64,000 nucleotides of DNA from VXNE01 sp963664635 (GCA_963664635.1 OY761542.1:1798001-1862000), one strand, 5' to 3'; numbered from the stretch's first letter, positions 37,689-47,910 are shown. The notes: generated by a model from the letters alone, not told the origin. Translations and numbers: made by a program.

Positions 37689-38990
37689 TTGACCAGGAAC
37701 GTGCGGGGCCGTCGCCCATTCTCCCTTCTCCTCGCCTTGGGGGCGCTTGGCGTAGGGAGCGCGGCGTGGGGCCAGAGCGGGCCGGCCGTCACCTACGTCG
37801 TGACCTTCGAGGGCAACTGGACGACGGCCAGCACGCCGGGCGGCGTCGTGGGGGACGCGCACTTCACGACGCTGATTGGATGCCTGCACGACGGCGGCGT
37901 GTCGTTCTGGCGCAGCGGGGAGACGGCGTCCCCCGGGATCGAAGCCATGGCGGAGTTTGGCGCCACGGGCGCCCTGCGCGCCGAGATCGTCGCCAGTGCG
38001 CATGCCGTCGGTGTGATCCAGCAGCGCGTTTCCGGCGGTGGCACGGGCGGCGCGACGTTCCGCATCGAGGTCGCGGCTTCCCACCCGCTGGTGACGCTGA
38101 CGTCGATGATCGGTCCGAGCCCGGACTGGTTCGTCGGCATCTCCGGCCTGTCGCTGCTCGATGACCAGCGCGTCTGGTACGCGGAACGACGGGTCGATCT
38201 GTTTCCCTACGACGCGGGCACGGAGGACGGCACGGAGTTCCGCCTGAGCAACCCGGACACGCGCCCGCGCGGTGTCATCACCGGCATTCGCGGAACCGGC
38301 AAGTTCTCCGAGGAGGCGATGGCGCGGCTACGATTCGTGCTGCGCCTTGGGCGCGTGACCGGGGTGACCGTGAGCGCCGGCGAGGGTCGGCTGGTCGTGT
38401 CGTGGGCCGCCGTGCCGGGGGCGGACGGCTATCGCGTGCAGTGGCGATCCGGCACGGAGGAGTTCGACGCGACGCGCGAGCACGTCGTGGCCGGGGGGGA
38501 CGTCACGAGCCGGGCGATCCCGGGCCTCGAGCCCGGCGCCGAGTACTCCGTCCGCGTGGTCGCCACGCGGGACGGCGTGGCGGGACCACCGTCCGCGGTC
38601 GCTAAGGGCACGCCGTCCGACGACGCCGGCGAGGCCGGCGAGGCCGCGCCGCAAGTGCCGCTCCGCGAAATCTTCTCCGGCGGCGACCGGGCGAGCGTCG
38701 ATTGGCCGATGCTGTTCGGCCGGCGGGACGCCGTGGCCAACGGCGCCGCGTCCAGTGCGCCGGAACTCGTCGCCGTGGCGCTCGAGGGCCGACGGCTGGT
38801 GCTCACGTCCGCTCGGGACGGCTCGGAAGGCGTGGCGACGGTCACCGTGACCGCCACCGAAGCCGACGGGCGGGCGGTGGCGGCGTCCTTTCAGGTACGT
38901 GTAACGGCGCCGCCGCCCGGCATCCTGCGCGGCTGGCGCGGCGCCCTGTTGCGCGAAGGAGACGGGACGGACCAGCCCGGCGACCCGTAG
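37689..38990 (+). CDS. Secreted spondin_N and fibronectin type III domain protein
   Basis: 433 residues from TTG 37689, which has GGAGGG eight bases upstream; GTG 37701 is an alternative. The signal peptide (FSLLLALGALGVGSAAWGQ) precedes a spondin_N-like domain of about 190 residues (TYVVTFEGNWTTAS, HFTTLIGCLHDGGVSFW, SLLDDQRVWYAERRVDLFPYDAGTEDGTEF). A fibronectin type III domain follows (GVTVSAGEGRLVVSWAAVPGADGYRVQW ... SVRVVATRDG) and then an Ig-like or BIg-type end (VTVTATEADGRAVAASFQVRV). Such proteins are extracellular or cell-surface adhesins. The spondin fold is eukaryote-like and recurrent in symbiont genomes. Confidence 0.85.
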   Translation: MTRNVRGRRPFSLLLALGALGVGSAAWGQSGPAVTYVVTFEGNWTTASTPGGVVGDAHFTTLIGCLHDGGVSFWRSGETASPGIEAMAEFGATGALRAEIVASAHAVGVIQQRVSGGGTGGATFRIEVAASHPLVTLTSMIGPSPDWFVGISGLSLLDDQRVWYAERRVDLFPYDAGTEDGTEFRLSNPDTRPRGVITGIRGTGKFSEEAMARLRFVLRLGRVTGVTVSAGEGRLVVSWAAVPGADGYRVQWRSGTEEFDATREHVVAGGDVTSRAIPGLEPGAEYSVRVVATRDGVAGPPSAVAKGTPSDDAGEAGEAAPQVPLREIFSGGDRASVDWPMLFGRRDAVANGAASSAPELVAVALEGRRLVLTSARDGSEGVATVTVTATEADGRAVAASFQVRVTAPPPGILRGWRGALLREGDGTDQPGDP

Positions 38991-39499
38991 CGCCCCAAAC
39001 GCTCATGGCCCGAGCTTTTCCGGCCACCCCGGGCGACGGTCGTCCGCGCTGCGGCGATTCTCCTGATCGATGCGGACAACCCTGCCGTCGGGCGTATCCT
39101 GGACCGGGTGAGCGCACACGTTGCGTGGTTCGGCCTGCCCGAGTCCAACGCTTTCGTTGCCAACAACCTGTATGAGGCGACCCGCGGGCGTGCGACGGTC
39201 ACGATGGCGGGACTGTCCCAACTCAATAGAGGACACCGCCTCACGGTGACGAAGGGTGCCCCCTGGACCGGCCATTCCGTTCGCGAACTGCTCCATGGCG
39301 CCGTCGCGCGCGGCCGGGAGTATCGGGGAGAGGCGGTCGCGTCGCCGGGTCATCGCGGCGCATCGGACAGCCTGCCATTGCCTGACGCGTGGCGGCAGTA
39401 CCTGATGCCGAAAGCGCCGAAAGCCTCCGGTCCCGAGGACTTCATGAGCGCCCGAGAACCGCACGAGGGCTCAGGCGGCGTCCGCCGCCCCACCCCGGT
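38991..39499. other. Gene-poor stretch with one unassigned ORF
   Basis: About 509 bp. The best ORF is on the plus strand, from GTG 39108 to 39518. Its open upstream part reads ILLIDADNPAVGRILDRV and then AWFGL, faintly like the LVLNADDP...FGL strand of Mur-type ligases, and it runs into the 3' end of the DUF5916 gene. No family is assigned. It could be gene debris. Confidence 0.3.
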
Positions 39500-42499
39500 T
39501 CACGACCCGAACCGATAGCGCAGCTTCACCACCAGCATGTCCACGACGGGATCGCGCAGCGAGTCGGTCCACAGCGTGCCGAAGCCGTAGTCCGCGTCGT
39601 CGTACGTGAACTGGTTGCCGCGCGTGTAGACGACGAACAGGTCCGACAGGGGGCCGATCTCCCAGCGATACCGCAACTGCGCCGTCAGCCGCGACAGGGA
39701 GAAGTCCTCGTGCGCGGCGTCCTGTTCCAGCGTGCGGTCGAGCAGCTCGCCATGGGTGAGGCGCGTCCGGTAATAGTCGACGGCCTCGGCCTCGACTCCG
39801 GCCCACTGCAGCGTCAGGCGGAGCTGCTGGCGGGCGGTGACGAAGTAGTCGATCGAGAGCTTCGGTTGCAGGTCGTCCGCGTCGAAGGTCGCGAAGTCGC
39901 GGTCTCCCGTGTGCAGCAGCCAGCCGTTGCGTTTCTTGTAGCGGATGTCGAGATCGACGGAGACGCGGCCGTTGGGCACCCACGTGAAACCGATGTCGAG
40001 CGCCTGCGACCACGAGCGGTCGAACTCCTCCTGCTCCGCCCCGACGTTCGCGCTCACGGAGAATCTCTTCGCCGCGTTCGTGCCGTAGCCGACGCGGGTA
40101 GTCCAGTACGGGTCGGTCCTGAACCAGCCGTTGCCGCGGCTGTTGCGCGTGTCCCACCGGGCGGGCGAGTAGTCGACCTGGACATGCACCTCCGAGTGGT
40201 TGTCGAACATGAAGGTGTGGTTCGTGAAGAGGGTGGCCCAGTTCACGAAGCCGTCGGTGTTGGACTGGGTCATCAGGAAGAACGAGTTGCGCGTCTGGCG
40301 GAACCACCCCCAGTTGCTGTTCAGCAGGATGAGGCCGTACTGGAGGGTCGCCTGGTCGTTCTGCCGGAGGAAGCCGAGGTCGCCGATCTCGAGGTGCTTG
40401 TCCACGTAGTCGAAGTTCAGGTTGTGGATCACGCCCCGGCGCGGCGAGTAGGTCGCGTCGGAGAAGAAGCCGTAGCCGCCGGCGCCGTCGCCCGCGACGC
40501 CGGCGCCGTCGCTGTACATGAGCTGACCGTCCCAACGCAGTCTGCCGCCGGCCCCGGTGAGGTGGGCGTCGATGCCGTGGGTCATGGCCTCCCCGTCGGG
40601 CAACGCCACGACCGTGCCGAGGTAACCGATGGCGCGCCGCCCGGCGCCGCCGCCCTCGTAGAGCGCGCGGACGACGCCGAAGTCGCGTCCGTCTTCGTGC
40701 ACCACCACACGTTCGTTGGTTGCGGTGCGCCGTCCCGGCAGCTCCACGTCGTCCTCGAACGCCGCGAGCACGCCGAAACGCAATCCGCCGAGGGTTCCGG
40801 CGGCCTTCGCCGCGCCCAGCAGGTCGGTCGGCTTCCCCCGTTCGACGCCCTCGACCTCGATGCCGTCCGGGACCTCGAGATGCCGCGGGGGACCGCCGAT
40901 GCGGCGCGTGTTGACCAGCGTGGTCGGCTCGACGCGGTAGGTCAGCGGCCGCTCCCGCGCGCCGGCGCCGGTGCGGAAGGAGCGGTAGCGGTTGAAGTCG
41001 GAGCGCGGCGTCGTGATGAAGACCTCGTTGCCCTCGAGAAAGAACAGGCGCTTCTCGGGGAAGAACGTTTCGAACGCCGTCAGGTTCACCACGATGTCGT
41101 CGGACTCGACGGCCCCGAAATCCGGGTTGACCGTGCCCGTGAGCTGCAGGTTGGGCGTCGGGCGCCAGGCGACGTCCACGCCCGCCCGGTAGTCGACAGC
41201 GTCCGCGACGCCGTCGTGCGTGGTGGAGGCATAGGGGAAGAACGCGAGCTGCCGTTGCGTCTCCAGGCGTTCGAGGTGCATCGCGCGGAAGGCGGACAGG
41301 AACTGCTGACCGCTCCAGGGCAACGGCGGCCAGCTATGACGTTCGTCGAGGTGCGACACCTTGCGGTCCACCCAGAAGGTCAGCTTGCGTGGCCCCGGCG
41401 TCCCGTCGGCGCCGTTGGACGAGGGCATCGCCATCATCGACCACGGCAGGAACATCTCCGCGCTCCAGCCGTCGTCGAGCGCCGCGCTCGCGCCGAGCCA
41501 CGGACCGTCCCACTCCTCGGTGATGGTGCGTTCGGGCGCGGCCTTGCCGTCCATCAGCGAGCCGCCCAGGGTGACCGTGAACCAGTACCCGTACAGGCCT
41601 TCTCCCGAGGTGTCGAGGGTGAGGCCGAAGCTGTCGCGGTTGAGATAGCGGTCGCGTGACGACAGGCGCGACACGAAGGTGTCCGGCGGCTGCTCCATGA
41701 AGGCCGCGACGTAGAGTCCCTCCCGGGTGTAGAGGAACCTGTAGACCGTGCGGTATTCCGGCTCCTCGAGGGTGTCCGGGTCGATGACCCGCATGTCGTC
41801 GTACCCGGCGACTTCGGACCACGCGGCTTCGTCGGCGTAGCCGTCGATCTCGATGTCCGCGGTCTTGAGGTACGGGACGTGAATGGGCGGTCCTGTGTCC
41901 GGATGCCCGGACCCGGTTGCCGGCGGGGCGGCGGTCTCCGTTGCGGCGGGAGTGCGGTCGCGTGGGGCGGGCGTGTCCCGTTGGGCGGGAGCCGGGTGTT
42001 GGACCGTGGCCGTGGCCGTGGCCGGTTCGAGGGTGCGTCGCGGCGCCCGGGACGGCGCCGTGCGGTGCGCGGCGTCCGCAGCCGCGTCCGCCGCGGCGGG
42101 TGGCGTCGCCGGCGGGATGCGGGTGTCCGGAATCACGGCCGCGCGCAGGAACCAGGACGCCACGCCCCGCGCGGCCAGGTCCGCGATCATCGCTCGTGCG
42201 GCGCTCTCGGCCATCGCGGGAGACACCAGGCGGTAGTGCCGCTCGCCGCGTATCTCGGTTGGCATGATGTCGGCGTGCAGGCCGAGGCGGTCGCGCACCT
42301 CGCCCTGGCGCACCTCGGCCAACGGCGCTTCCCGCCAGGACCCGAGCACCACGAAGCCGGAGTCCTCGGCGCCGACGGGCGCCCCGCAGGCGAGCAGCAG
42401 CAGAGTGGCCGCCCACGGCGCCGCGCGGGCGCGGAGGCTTCCGGGCTGTCCTGCGCGCCGCACGGGGCGTGCGGACACACGTCGCTTGCTCGCGGGCAT
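39500..42499 (-). CDS. DUF5916 outer-membrane protein with N-terminal SPOR-like domain and Ala/Pro/Thr-rich linker
   Basis: 999 residues from ATG 42499 (GGCAGG upstream); the frame is open to 42559. A signal peptide with a lipobox-like end (ATLLLLACG) is followed by a region of about 70 residues, GFVVLGSWREAPLAEVRQ ... ERHYRLVSPAMAESAARAMIADLAARG, that resembles a SPOR repeat. An Ala/Pro/Thr-rich spacer follows. A CBM9-like domain then begins at IEIDGYADEAAWSEV, and the DUF5916 region starts at TGTVNPDFGAVESDDIVVNLTAFETFFPEKRLFFLEG. The rest alternates short aromatic-rich strands like an outer-membrane beta-barrel. The family is linked to surface glycan handling, but its function is unproven. 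Confidence 0.8.
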   Translation of the reverse strand: MPASKRRVSARPVRRAGQPGSLRARAAPWAATLLLLACGAPVGAEDSGFVVLGSWREAPLAEVRQGEVRDRLGLHADIMPTEIRGERHYRLVSPAMAESAARAMIADLAARGVASWFLRAAVIPDTRIPPATPPAAADAAADAAHRTAPSRAPRRTLEPATATATVQHPAPAQRDTPAPRDRTPAATETAAPPATGSGHPDTGPPIHVPYLKTADIEIDGYADEAAWSEVAGYDDMRVIDPDTLEEPEYRTVYRFLYTREGLYVAAFMEQPPDTFVSRLSSRDRYLNRDSFGLTLDTSGEGLYGYWFTVTLGGSLMDGKAAPERTITEEWDGPWLGASAALDDGWSAEMFLPWSMMAMPSSNGADGTPGPRKLTFWVDRKVSHLDERHSWPPLPWSGQQFLSAFRAMHLERLETQRQLAFFPYASTTHDGVADAVDYRAGVDVAWRPTPNLQLTGTVNPDFGAVESDDIVVNLTAFETFFPEKRLFFLEGNEVFITTPRSDFNRYRSFRTGAGARERPLTYRVEPTTLVNTRRIGGPPRHLEVPDGIEVEGVERGKPTDLLGAAKAAGTLGGLRFGVLAAFEDDVELPGRRTATNERVVVHEDGRDFGVVRALYEGGGAGRRAIGYLGTVVALPDGEAMTHGIDAHLTGAGGRLRWDGQLMYSDGAGVAGDGAGGYGFFSDATYSPRRGVIHNLNFDYVDKHLEIGDLGFLRQNDQATLQYGLILLNSNWGWFRQTRNSFFLMTQSNTDGFVNWATLFTNHTFMFDNHSEVHVQVDYSPARWDTRNSRGNGWFRTDPYWTTRVGYGTNAAKRFSVSANVGAEQEEFDRSWSQALDIGFTWVPNGRVSVDLDIRYKKRNGWLLHTGDRDFATFDADDLQPKLSIDYFVTARQQLRLTLQWAGVEAEAVDYYRTRLTHGELLDRTLEQDAAHEDFSLSRLTAQLRYRWEIGPLSDLFVVYTRGNQFTYDDADYGFGTLWTDSLRDPVVDMLVVKLRYRFGS

Positions 42500-42645
42500 G
42501 AACACCTGCCAATGGGCGCGGCCGAAAGGCCGCGGGAGGGCGGTCGGGAGTCGAGTCATGGGGAAACGGCAAGTTTAAGGTCGGAGGGGTCCGTCCGCAA
42601 TCCAGGCGGCAAGAAGGGGTGCACGTCTCGATTGTGAGAAGAGGG

Positions 42646-42888
42646 TCATTTTGCGGCGGTGCGGCGGCGCCAGAAGTCGTCGAAGCGGTCGCTGACGATG
42701 CGGGAACGGAGGGCGAGGATGGCGTCGGCGCCGGCGACGGTCCAGCGCATGCCGCCGCGCTTGAGGCGGCTGGCGACGACGTTCCCGCAGGCGTCCTCGA
42801 CGACGCCGTTGCCGATGCACAGTCCCAGGGCGCGGAACCGGGGATAGTCCATGCGCCGGCGGTTGCCGGCGAAGTAGGCGCGCCCCTT
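42646..42888 (-). pseudogene. ISKra4-type transposase, C-terminal remnant (left copy)
   Basis: Only the last 80 or so residues remain. From MDYPRFRALGLCIGNGVVEDA to the end there are 8 differences in 68 residues against the right copy. The homology with the right copy stops abruptly at 42888, 15 bp from the stop codon of the LRR gene. The remnant cannot be active. Confidence 0.85.
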
Positions 42889-42903
42889 ATGTTATCCGTC
42901 CGC

Positions 42904-45900
42904 CTACTGGCTGATGATGTTGCTCGAGTACTTGCCCTCGACGCCATCCACGAGCATATCGGCCGCGAACCTGAATTCTCCGGCGCCGACGGGCGTGTAT
43001 GGGCACAACAACCGGGTCTCGGTACCGCCCCCTCCCTCCGTGCCCGCGATGTCCGTCCAGGCCGAGTTCGCGTCGGCGCGCGTCTGCCAGCGCCACGACC
43101 GGATCTCGAAGTGTGTGGCGCTGTCGCCGTAACTCGCCGTGTTACCTAAGCAGGCACCGAGGAGCGCTCCCGGAGCACGTCTTCCGCGGGCGCTGCTCAG
43201 CGGGTGTTTTCCCGGCGCGACATTGAGCACGGGCGAGCGCAGGTAGTCTCCGTCGCGGGCCGTCACGACCTCCACGCCGCGTTCCCGGAGCGCGGCGGCA
43301 TCCGGATTGGCGCCATCGGCGGCCACCGGATTGCCCGCCAGTTCCACGAAGTCGCCGGCCCCGAAGCCTCCGTTGCCAACGAGCGGCGCCAGGTCCGACA
43401 CCGCGTTGTTACCCAGCGTCGCGATATCCAGCCGGGGCAGCTCCGAGAGAGGCGACAGGTCGGCGATGGCGTTGTCGGACGCCCACAGATGCTCGAGGCC
43501 GGGCAGCGCCGCCAGCGACGAGGCGTCCGCAATGGCGTTGCCCGCCAGCGACAGCGACCACAGCCCGGAACGGTTCGCCAGGGAAGAGATATCCGTAACG
43601 TCGTTGTGCGCCAGGTTCAGAACCCGCAGCTTGCCGAGCGCCGCCAGAGGGGAGATGTCGACGATGGCGTTCTGGTGGAGCCACAGCCTTTCCAGATGCG
43701 GCAGGCCCGACAGCGGCGGGAGGTCGGCGATGGCGTTCCGATGGAGCCACAGCCCACTCAGATTCGGCAGGGCGGACAGCGGCGAGATATCGATAATTTC
43801 GTTATCCCGAAGATCGAGTGTATGCAGCGCGGTCAGGCCCGACAGCGGCGAGAGGTCGGCGATCGCGTTCTGGCCCAGAAACAGATGTTGCAGATCCGCC
43901 AGGGCGGACAGCGGCGAGATATCGATGATCTCGTTAACCCGAAGACTGAGGATCGTCAGCGCGGTCAGACCCGACAGCGGCGAGAGGTCGGCGATCGCGT
44001 TCCGTTCGAGCCAGAGCCTCCGTAGCCCCGGCAACTCCGCCAGCACGGAAATGTCCACCAGGTTGCTGCTCGATATTGCGAGATCCTGCAACTCGGTCAG
44101 CTCCGCCAGCACGGAAAAGTCGACCGTGCTGTTGCCGCGGAGCCCCAGCGATGTGAGCCCGGTCAGGTCCCGCAGCGGCGTCAGATCGACCATTCCATTG
44201 CCGCCAACATCCAGGGTTGTCAGCCGGGTCAGCTCCGCCAGCGGCCGCAGATCGGTGATCAAGTTCCCCTGGAGGTCCAGCGATCTCAGCGACGTCAGTC
44301 CCGCCAGCGGCGTCAGATCGACGATGCCGTGACCTATGAGGGTCAGATCGGACAGCCCGGTCAGTTCCGCCAGCGGCGTGAGATCTGAAATGCCGGAGCC
44401 TCCAATGGACACAATGGACAGTTCCGTCAGATCGGTCAGGCCCGCCAGCGGCGTCAGATCGAGAATCTCGAAGTCCCCCAAAATCCACAGCAGCGTGAGC
44501 CCGGTCGAAGCCGCCAGCAGCGAGAGATCGAGCACACCGGAACCACCCCAAAGGAGCAGGAATCTCAGCCCGGGCAGCGCCGGCAGCCCGGCAGTGGGGT
44601 TGCCCGAAAAGCTAAGCCACAACAGTTCGGTCATGCCCGCCAGCGCTGTGAATCCGGAGACGTCGTTACCTTCAATAGAAAGCCACGACAGCCCGGTCAG
44701 TCCTGCCAGCGGGGCAATGTCGACGATGGCGTTGCTCGAGAGAGAAAGCCGCGACAGCCCGGTCAGGCCAGCCAGCGGGCTGAGGTCGACAATGTCGTTT
44801 CCGTCAAGCTCCAGGATTGAAAGCCCGGTCAGGCCCGCCAGCGGGGTGATGTCGACAATGTCGTTTCCGTCAAGCGACAGGCTTGAAAGCCCGGTCATGC
44901 CCGCCAGCGCCGTGAGTTCGGAGATGCCGATATACTGAATAGAAAGCCTCGACAGCCCGGTCAGGCCAGCCAGCGGGGTAATGTCGACAATGTCGTTTTC
45001 GTCAAGCGACAGGCTTGAAAGCGCGGTCAGGCCCGCCAGCGGATTCAGATCGACGATGAAGTTGTGCGAGAGAGTAAGGCGCGTCAGCCCGGTCAAACCC
45101 CCCAGCGGACTCAGATCGACGATGGCGTTGTTCGAGAGAGAAAGGTCCGTCAGCCCGGTCAGGCCCGCCAGCGGATTCAGATCGGCAATGGCGTTGCTGT
45201 TGAGATACAGCTTCGTCAGCGCGGTCAGGCCCGCCAGCGGGGTGATGTCGACAATCGCGTTGATCGCGAGATCGAGGGACGTCAGCGACGTCAATCCCGC
45301 CAACGGCGAGATGTCGACGATGTTGTTGCGGCTCAGATCGAGCGAGCTCAGGCCCGCCAGCGGATTCGGATCGGCAATGGCGTTACTGTTGAGATACCGC
45401 TTCGTCAGCGCGGTCAGGCCCGCCAGCGGGGTGATGTCGACAATCGCGTTGCTCCCGAGATCGAGGGACGTCAGCGACGTCAGTCCCGCCAACGGCGAGA
45501 TGTCGACGATGTCGTTGCCGCTCAGGTCGAGCGCCTCCAGCGCGGTCAGGCCCGCCAGCGGATTCAGATCGGCAATGGCGTTACTGTTGAGATACAGCTT
45601 CGTCAGGTTGACTGCGGACTCCAGGCCCGTCAGATCGTCGATGCCCGTTGCGACCGCTCTAAGACTCGTCAGGGTCGCCATATCGGCTTCCGTGATCGGC
45701 TCGCCGCTCGCCTTGCCCAGCTCGGCCGCCACCGCCGCGCGCAGGTTCGCGTCGGGCATGGACACTGTCGCGTTGCTGGCAATTGTCGTCTCGACGAGCC
45801 GGCCGGACTTGACCACCCCGCCCTCGACCTCGCACCCACCGGTGCTCCTGCAGGTGTAGCGGTAGCCGCCCACCTCGACGAAGCCGCCGTCCTGCAGGCT

Positions 45901-47910
45901 GATCGCCACCGTCCCGCCAGACGCCGAAACCGATCCGCCACCGATGCGTTCCGGGGTCCACGAACCCGTCGGCATCGTCGTGACCGTGTCGTCGACCTCC
46001 CACACGGCGCTCACCGCACCGCCGACTTCCCCCGGGACCTCCACCACGCGCCATTCAAACTCGCCCGCTTCCCGGTCATCGCATCGCGAAGTGGCGGTCG
46101 CCGCCGTGCGGGAACGGAAGGCGAGTTCGGCGGTGCAGCGGTCGCCGTCGTCGTAGTCGGACACGAGTGTTCCCTCGTTAGGCCCCTTGCGTGTGTAGTT
46201 GTAGTCCCCCTCGTGGACCGCCGATCCCATCGTCTCCCGGAATCGACCGGGTGTCGGGAAGTCGAAGTAGTGACCCTCGTCATCGGCGGCGATCCGCCTG
46301 CCCACGACGCGGTCGTCGAACACCGCCTCGTTCGCCGGCGCATAGTCCAGCGAGGGTGCCGTGGAGAGATTGGTCAGGTGCCCGGTCGGGCTGGCCAGGA
46401 GGCTCATCACGGTGATCGGCAGGTCCGAGTCGACCCTGAGCTGCCACTTTCCGGCACCGTCGCCCAGTTCGCCCACGAACCCTTCGCCGCCCGTCTCCAG
46501 TGCCTGCGCCGACAGTGTGCTCGACGCTCCTGCGGGAACCGTCACGGTGGCGCTTCCGCCCGAAATCTGTCCCCTGCCATCGATCCCCGTGATGTCGACC
46601 TCGGCCGCCTCCTCGCCCGCGTTCACCAGGCGCAGTCGGCTCGCCTGATTGACGTTCGAGGCAGGATTGAAGGTTGCTACCCGGTGACGTCTGCCCTCCC
46701 GCGGCACCGTGTCGTGCATTGCGGTCAGAAATCCGTCTCCTGTGGTCCGGATGTACGCCAGCACCTCAATGTCCTGGCCGTTCAGTTCCAGACGCCAGTC
46801 GCCTTCGCCGGCACCGGTGCCGCCGGTGAGGCCCTTCGCCGCGTTGCCCCTCTCGAGATCGTCGGAGTTGAAGTGCACCGTCTCGTTCGCTTGAAGCGCC
46901 AGTCGGGACGTGCCGAAGTCGCGGTCGGTATCGTCGAAGGCACTGATCGTCACCTCAACCCGCTCCGCCGATCGGTTGATGACGCGGACGAAACCCTGGC
47001 GCCCGAGCGGGTCGGAGGCGGCCGGGAACATCGGCACCGTATGGACGCCTTCGTCCGCGTTGGACGGCGCCGTCGACAGGTTCGTCAGGTGTCCCGTGGG
47101 ACTGAGCAGCAGGCTCATCGCGTGGATCGTCCGGTCGGACTCGATGGTGAGCCGCCACTTGCGCGCGCCGTTGCCGAGTGCGCCGGTGAACTCTGATCCG
47201 CCGGATTCGAGCTCGTGCGCATCGATCGTCCGCGACGCTCCGCCGGTCAGGGTCAACACCACATCGTCGCCCGGGGAGGCCCCTGTCCCATCAATGCCCC
47301 TGATCGTTACTCTGGCGTCCTGGTCGGCGCGGTTGATCAGTCGCAGGCGGCTCTGCTGGTCGCGGTTGCTGCCCGGGTTGAAGATCGCCACGCGATGGCT
47401 GCCGTCGTCGCCTTGCGGCACCAGATCATGCATCGACGTGAGGAAGCCGTCCGCGGGCGTGCGGATGTAGGAGAGAACCTCGAGATCAAGGCCGCTCGAG
47501 AGGGTAAGACGCCAGTCGCCGCTTCCGGTCCCGACGCCACCATGCAACCCCTTCGCCGGGTTGCCTTCCTCAAGGTCCTGGGAATTGAAGTGAACTGTCT
47601 CGCTCGCGTCCATCGCGAGCGTCACCGGGCCGAACCGTACGCCGTCGTCGTCGACCGCCTCGATCCGCGCCTCGCCAGCGCGCCTGGAGTGGTTGATGAC
47701 GCGCACGAATCCCTGGCGGACCTCGTCGTCAGCCGACGGAAACAGCGGCACCAGGTGCTCGTTGCCGTCCTGCGCCAAGGTCGAATACCCCGGCAACGCA
47801 GTCGCGAGGCAAATGAGACAAGTGGCGATCCATCGGCGACGGCCGAGGCTTGCGGATACCGCCGCGCCTTTCGTGCGACCGCGATTTGCCGTATGACAGC
47901 TTGATTTCAT
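42904..47910 (-). CDS. Giant secreted leucine-rich repeat surface protein
   Basis: 1668 residues from ATG 47910, chosen over 47925 because of the GGGAAGA site seven or so bases upstream. Order: signal peptide (RRRWIATCLICLATALPGYS); two tandem modules of about 235 residues (about 50-525), each opening VPxFPxA...RQGFVRVINxS and closing GHLTNLSTAPS; a Cys-containing domain (about 530-640, DYNYTRKGPNEGTL, DYDDGDRCTAELAFRS); a linker; some 35 or more internalin-like LRRs of 22 residues (about 717-1545, consensus LxxLxLxxNxIxDIxPLAGLT); and a C-terminal beta-domain with two Cys. No enzyme motif is seen. It is likely an adhesin or host-interaction protein. It is the cargo of the composite transposon. 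Confidence 0.9.
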   Translation of the reverse strand: MKSSCHTANRGRTKGAAVSASLGRRRWIATCLICLATALPGYSTLAQDGNEHLVPLFPSADDEVRQGFVRVINHSRRAGEARIEAVDDDGVRFGPVTLAMDASETVHFNSQDLEEGNPAKGLHGGVGTGSGDWRLTLSSGLDLEVLSYIRTPADGFLTSMHDLVPQGDDGSHRVAIFNPGSNRDQQSRLRLINRADQDARVTIRGIDGTGASPGDDVVLTLTGGASRTIDAHELESGGSEFTGALGNGARKWRLTIESDRTIHAMSLLLSPTGHLTNLSTAPSNADEGVHTVPMFPAASDPLGRQGFVRVINRSAERVEVTISAFDDTDRDFGTSRLALQANETVHFNSDDLERGNAAKGLTGGTGAGEGDWRLELNGQDIEVLAYIRTTGDGFLTAMHDTVPREGRRHRVATFNPASNVNQASRLRLVNAGEEAAEVDITGIDGRGQISGGSATVTVPAGASSTLSAQALETGGEGFVGELGDGAGKWQLRVDSDLPITVMSLLASPTGHLTNLSTAPSLDYAPANEAVFDDRVVGRRIAADDEGHYFDFPTPGRFRETMGSAVHEGDYNYTRKGPNEGTLVSDYDDGDRCTAELAFRSRTAATATSRCDDREAGEFEWRVVEVPGEVGGAVSAVWEVDDTVTTMPTGSWTPERIGGGSVSASGGTVAISLQDGGFVEVGGYRYTCRSTGGCEVEGGVVKSGRLVETTIASNATVSMPDANLRAAVAAELGKASGEPITEADMATLTSLRAVATGIDDLTGLESAVNLTKLYLNSNAIADLNPLAGLTALEALDLSGNDIVDISPLAGLTSLTSLDLGSNAIVDITPLAGLTALTKRYLNSNAIADPNPLAGLSSLDLSRNNIVDISPLAGLTSLTSLDLAINAIVDITPLAGLTALTKLYLNSNAIADLNPLAGLTGLTDLSLSNNAIVDLSPLGGLTGLTRLTLSHNFIVDLNPLAGLTALSSLSLDENDIVDITPLAGLTGLSRLSIQYIGISELTALAGMTGLSSLSLDGNDIVDITPLAGLTGLSILELDGNDIVDLSPLAGLTGLSRLSLSSNAIVDIAPLAGLTGLSWLSIEGNDVSGFTALAGMTELLWLSFSGNPTAGLPALPGLRFLLLWGGSGVLDLSLLAASTGLTLLWILGDFEILDLTPLAGLTDLTELSIVSIGGSGISDLTPLAELTGLSDLTLIGHGIVDLTPLAGLTSLRSLDLQGNLITDLRPLAELTRLTTLDVGGNGMVDLTPLRDLTGLTSLGLRGNSTVDFSVLAELTELQDLAISSSNLVDISVLAELPGLRRLWLERNAIADLSPLSGLTALTILSLRVNEIIDISPLSALADLQHLFLGQNAIADLSPLSGLTALHTLDLRDNEIIDISPLSALPNLSGLWLHRNAIADLPPLSGLPHLERLWLHQNAIVDISPLAALGKLRVLNLAHNDVTDISSLANRSGLWSLSLAGNAIADASSLAALPGLEHLWASDNAIADLSPLSELPRLDIATLGNNAVSDLAPLVGNGGFGAGDFVELAGNPVAADGANPDAAALRERGVEVVTARDGDYLRSPVLNVAPGKHPLSSARGRRAPGALLGACLGNTASYGDSATHFEIRSWRWQTRADANSAWTDIAGTEGGGGTETRLLCPYTPVGAGEFRFAADMLVDGVEGKYSSNIISQ

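Noticed and set aside
39003..39464. Minus-strand ORF of 153 residues as a gene
   Set aside because: No recognisable motif, Arg/Gly-rich composition and no ribosome site.
39108..39518. ORF of 136 residues as a real gene
   Set aside because: No family, a weak start and an overlap with the 3' end of the DUF5916 gene; the Mur-ligase resemblance rests on about 25 residues.
43200..45900. Periodic repeats in the DNA, possible CRISPR or satellite
   Set aside because: The 66-bp period matches the 22-residue LRR unit of the coding sequence, and there are no unique spacers.
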